In this document: in pieces, positions 62,941 through 64,000 of the stretch
Numbering within the stretch: the stretch's first letter is position 1
How the letters are laid out: every line of letters begins with the position of its first letter
The notes under the pieces: generated by a model
Database searches by the model: none
What the model saw: the letters and a program-made list of their open reading frames with translations, nothing else
Told to the model about the DNA's origin: nothing
From: Lophius americanus
Taxonomy: Eukaryota > Chordata > Actinopteri > Lophiiformes > Lophiidae
DNA: 64,000 nt
Direction of reading: 5' to 3'
Assembly: GCA_037951165.1 (NCBI GenBank)
Contig: JBBDHG010000166.1
Span: 1,752,501 to 1,816,500, forward strand
Made by a program: the position numbers and the translations under genes

Positions 62941-64000
62941 GCAAAATGCGACTGTTTTGTACAAAATGTCTTTAATTAAAGACAGGAAATTAAAAAAAAA
63001 ATGTTTCATTATAATTATTATTTGGTTATAATGATGTGAAGAAAAAAAACAAACTAAAGGAAAATAATAATAATTAGTACAAATGAATTTGGATATGAGC
63101 GCTACATTATTCGGTGTCTGATAAAACAGAACTGTTTATATTTTAACGATCATTTCATGTTTGTTGAATTAACTGGAATTTGGACACAACCTAATTGTGA
63201 CGATTGTTCGTATCAGAGTTAATTGGTTGGACCATTTCATTTGCATATTAATTTGAATCCAGGCTAACCGAGATTGGCATAAAGCGATCACAGTTCATTA
63301 ACACAACGGCGTTCTTTAGCGCCGCACACCTACGCTAACGCAGAAGAAGCCAACACGAGTCTTTTAATATTTAAGAAAATGGAAAAGAAATACAAAATAC
63401 GATGCGTTATTTTCTGCCTTTCACCGAGTTTCCAGAAAATTCCATCCTTTTCAAACAACACAGATACAACAAATCCCAGAATGCACAGCGATATCCGGCT
63501 CGTAAACCAGGAGCGCCGGCGTTCCCTCGTTCCCCGTTTGTTTATCTAGTCGCTCTAATAAACTTTAGGCCCTTCCTTAGAGGAGATTCTACGCGGCCTG
63601 GGATGAGATTCGGATGAGAAAAAAAATTCAAACGCTAATTAATAAACGTATCAGTAAGTCGCAAACGCGGTTTTGTAACCTGAACGCACCTTTTAAGTAG
63701 CTGGCGAGGGCGTGAACTTGGTTACATGAAGCGAGTGAAGTTCCTTACATTTGCTGAGAAATGCACCTTTAGGCTAATCAAACACCTTACTGCTCTCTGA
63801 GGAGCAGCTGCTCCTGACTGCAGGAACAGTTACGCGGAGCAACCGTCTAATTTTTCTGTTTTATTGTGACAGACGAAAGAAAAACGGCTAAATCAGGCGA
63901 GCCATTTACCAAAGAGTCATTTAAAGTTCCCTTTTTGCTGATATCGTTAATTAAAATCTTTTCTGGCGGTTGTTTATGCCTCTGAAGAAAAAACCTTTCG

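Larger units (their letters stand above)
23683..64000 (+). other. nlgn3: nlgn3 intron, at least 40.3 kb, running off the window
   Basis: After donor GTAAGC no further neuroligin exon was recognised on the + strand, although the family's next exon (about 186 nt) and a large exon of about 790 nt should follow. The large exon would give a long ORF, and none here matches, so at least that one lies beyond the window; a smaller exon could have been missed. Contents apart from the repeats listed: AT-rich tracts at about 25390-26080, 27780-28030, 38100-39050, 40080-40930 and 47640-48110; GC- and CpG-rich patches at about 58890-59260 and 61890-62180; otherwise unremarkable non-coding sequence. Confidence 0.7.

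Overview
The window looks like teleost fish nuclear DNA, probably percomorph. It has long AT-rich introns, many (TG)n, (CT)n and (GGAT)n microsatellites, decayed non-LTR retrotransposon pieces, and the dispersed fish repeat whose consensus ends in a phrase like GATAGGCTCCAGCC. I see no prokaryotic gene organisation, no CRISPR array, and no rRNA or tRNA gene.

The only protein-coding gene I can support is the 5' part of a neuroligin on the + strand, closest by recall to neuroligin-3 (nlgn3). Four coding segments have consensus splice sites and one shared phase: the first coding exon (1907-2634, ATG at 2163), two 60-nt cassettes matching alternative splice site A (A1 at 3835-3894, A2 at 14542-14601), and the next constitutive exon (23533-23682). 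Every junction is phase 1, so all four combinations of A1 and A2 stay in frame. The rest of the esterase-like domain, the stalk, the transmembrane segment and the cytoplasmic tail were not found. From 23683 to the window end appears to be one intron of at least 40 kb. A splice acceptor at 1901-1906 implies at least one non-coding 5' exon further upstream.

Layout: 1-1906, upstream sequence with a telomere-like G-rich repeat; 1907-2634, 5'UTR plus first coding exon; 2635-3834, short intron with a long CTC repeat just after the donor; 3835-3894, exon A1; 3895-14541, intron with TIR-like elements and a 137-bp repeat family; 14542-14601, exon A2; 14602-23532, intron with decayed LINE fragments; 23533-23682, constitutive exon; 23683-64000, a very long intron full of microsatellites, a GGAT minisatellite of about 600 bp, LINE fragments and palindromes.

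The non-coding part holds the more unusual material. One repeat family has ends like AACCCTTTAATGTCCTCAC and carries a fragment of LINE reverse transcriptase (LTCGVPQGS). One copy is interrupted by a 5'-truncated LINE and another is fused to an inverted piece of the same LINE. A 137-bp monomer occurs both dispersed and in tandem. There is a perfect 20-bp-arm palindrome, and a (CT)n/(GA)n pair that could fold into a long RNA stem just after an nlgn3 donor. I found no clear undescribed functional system; the RT-carrying TIR family is the best candidate for something not well described.
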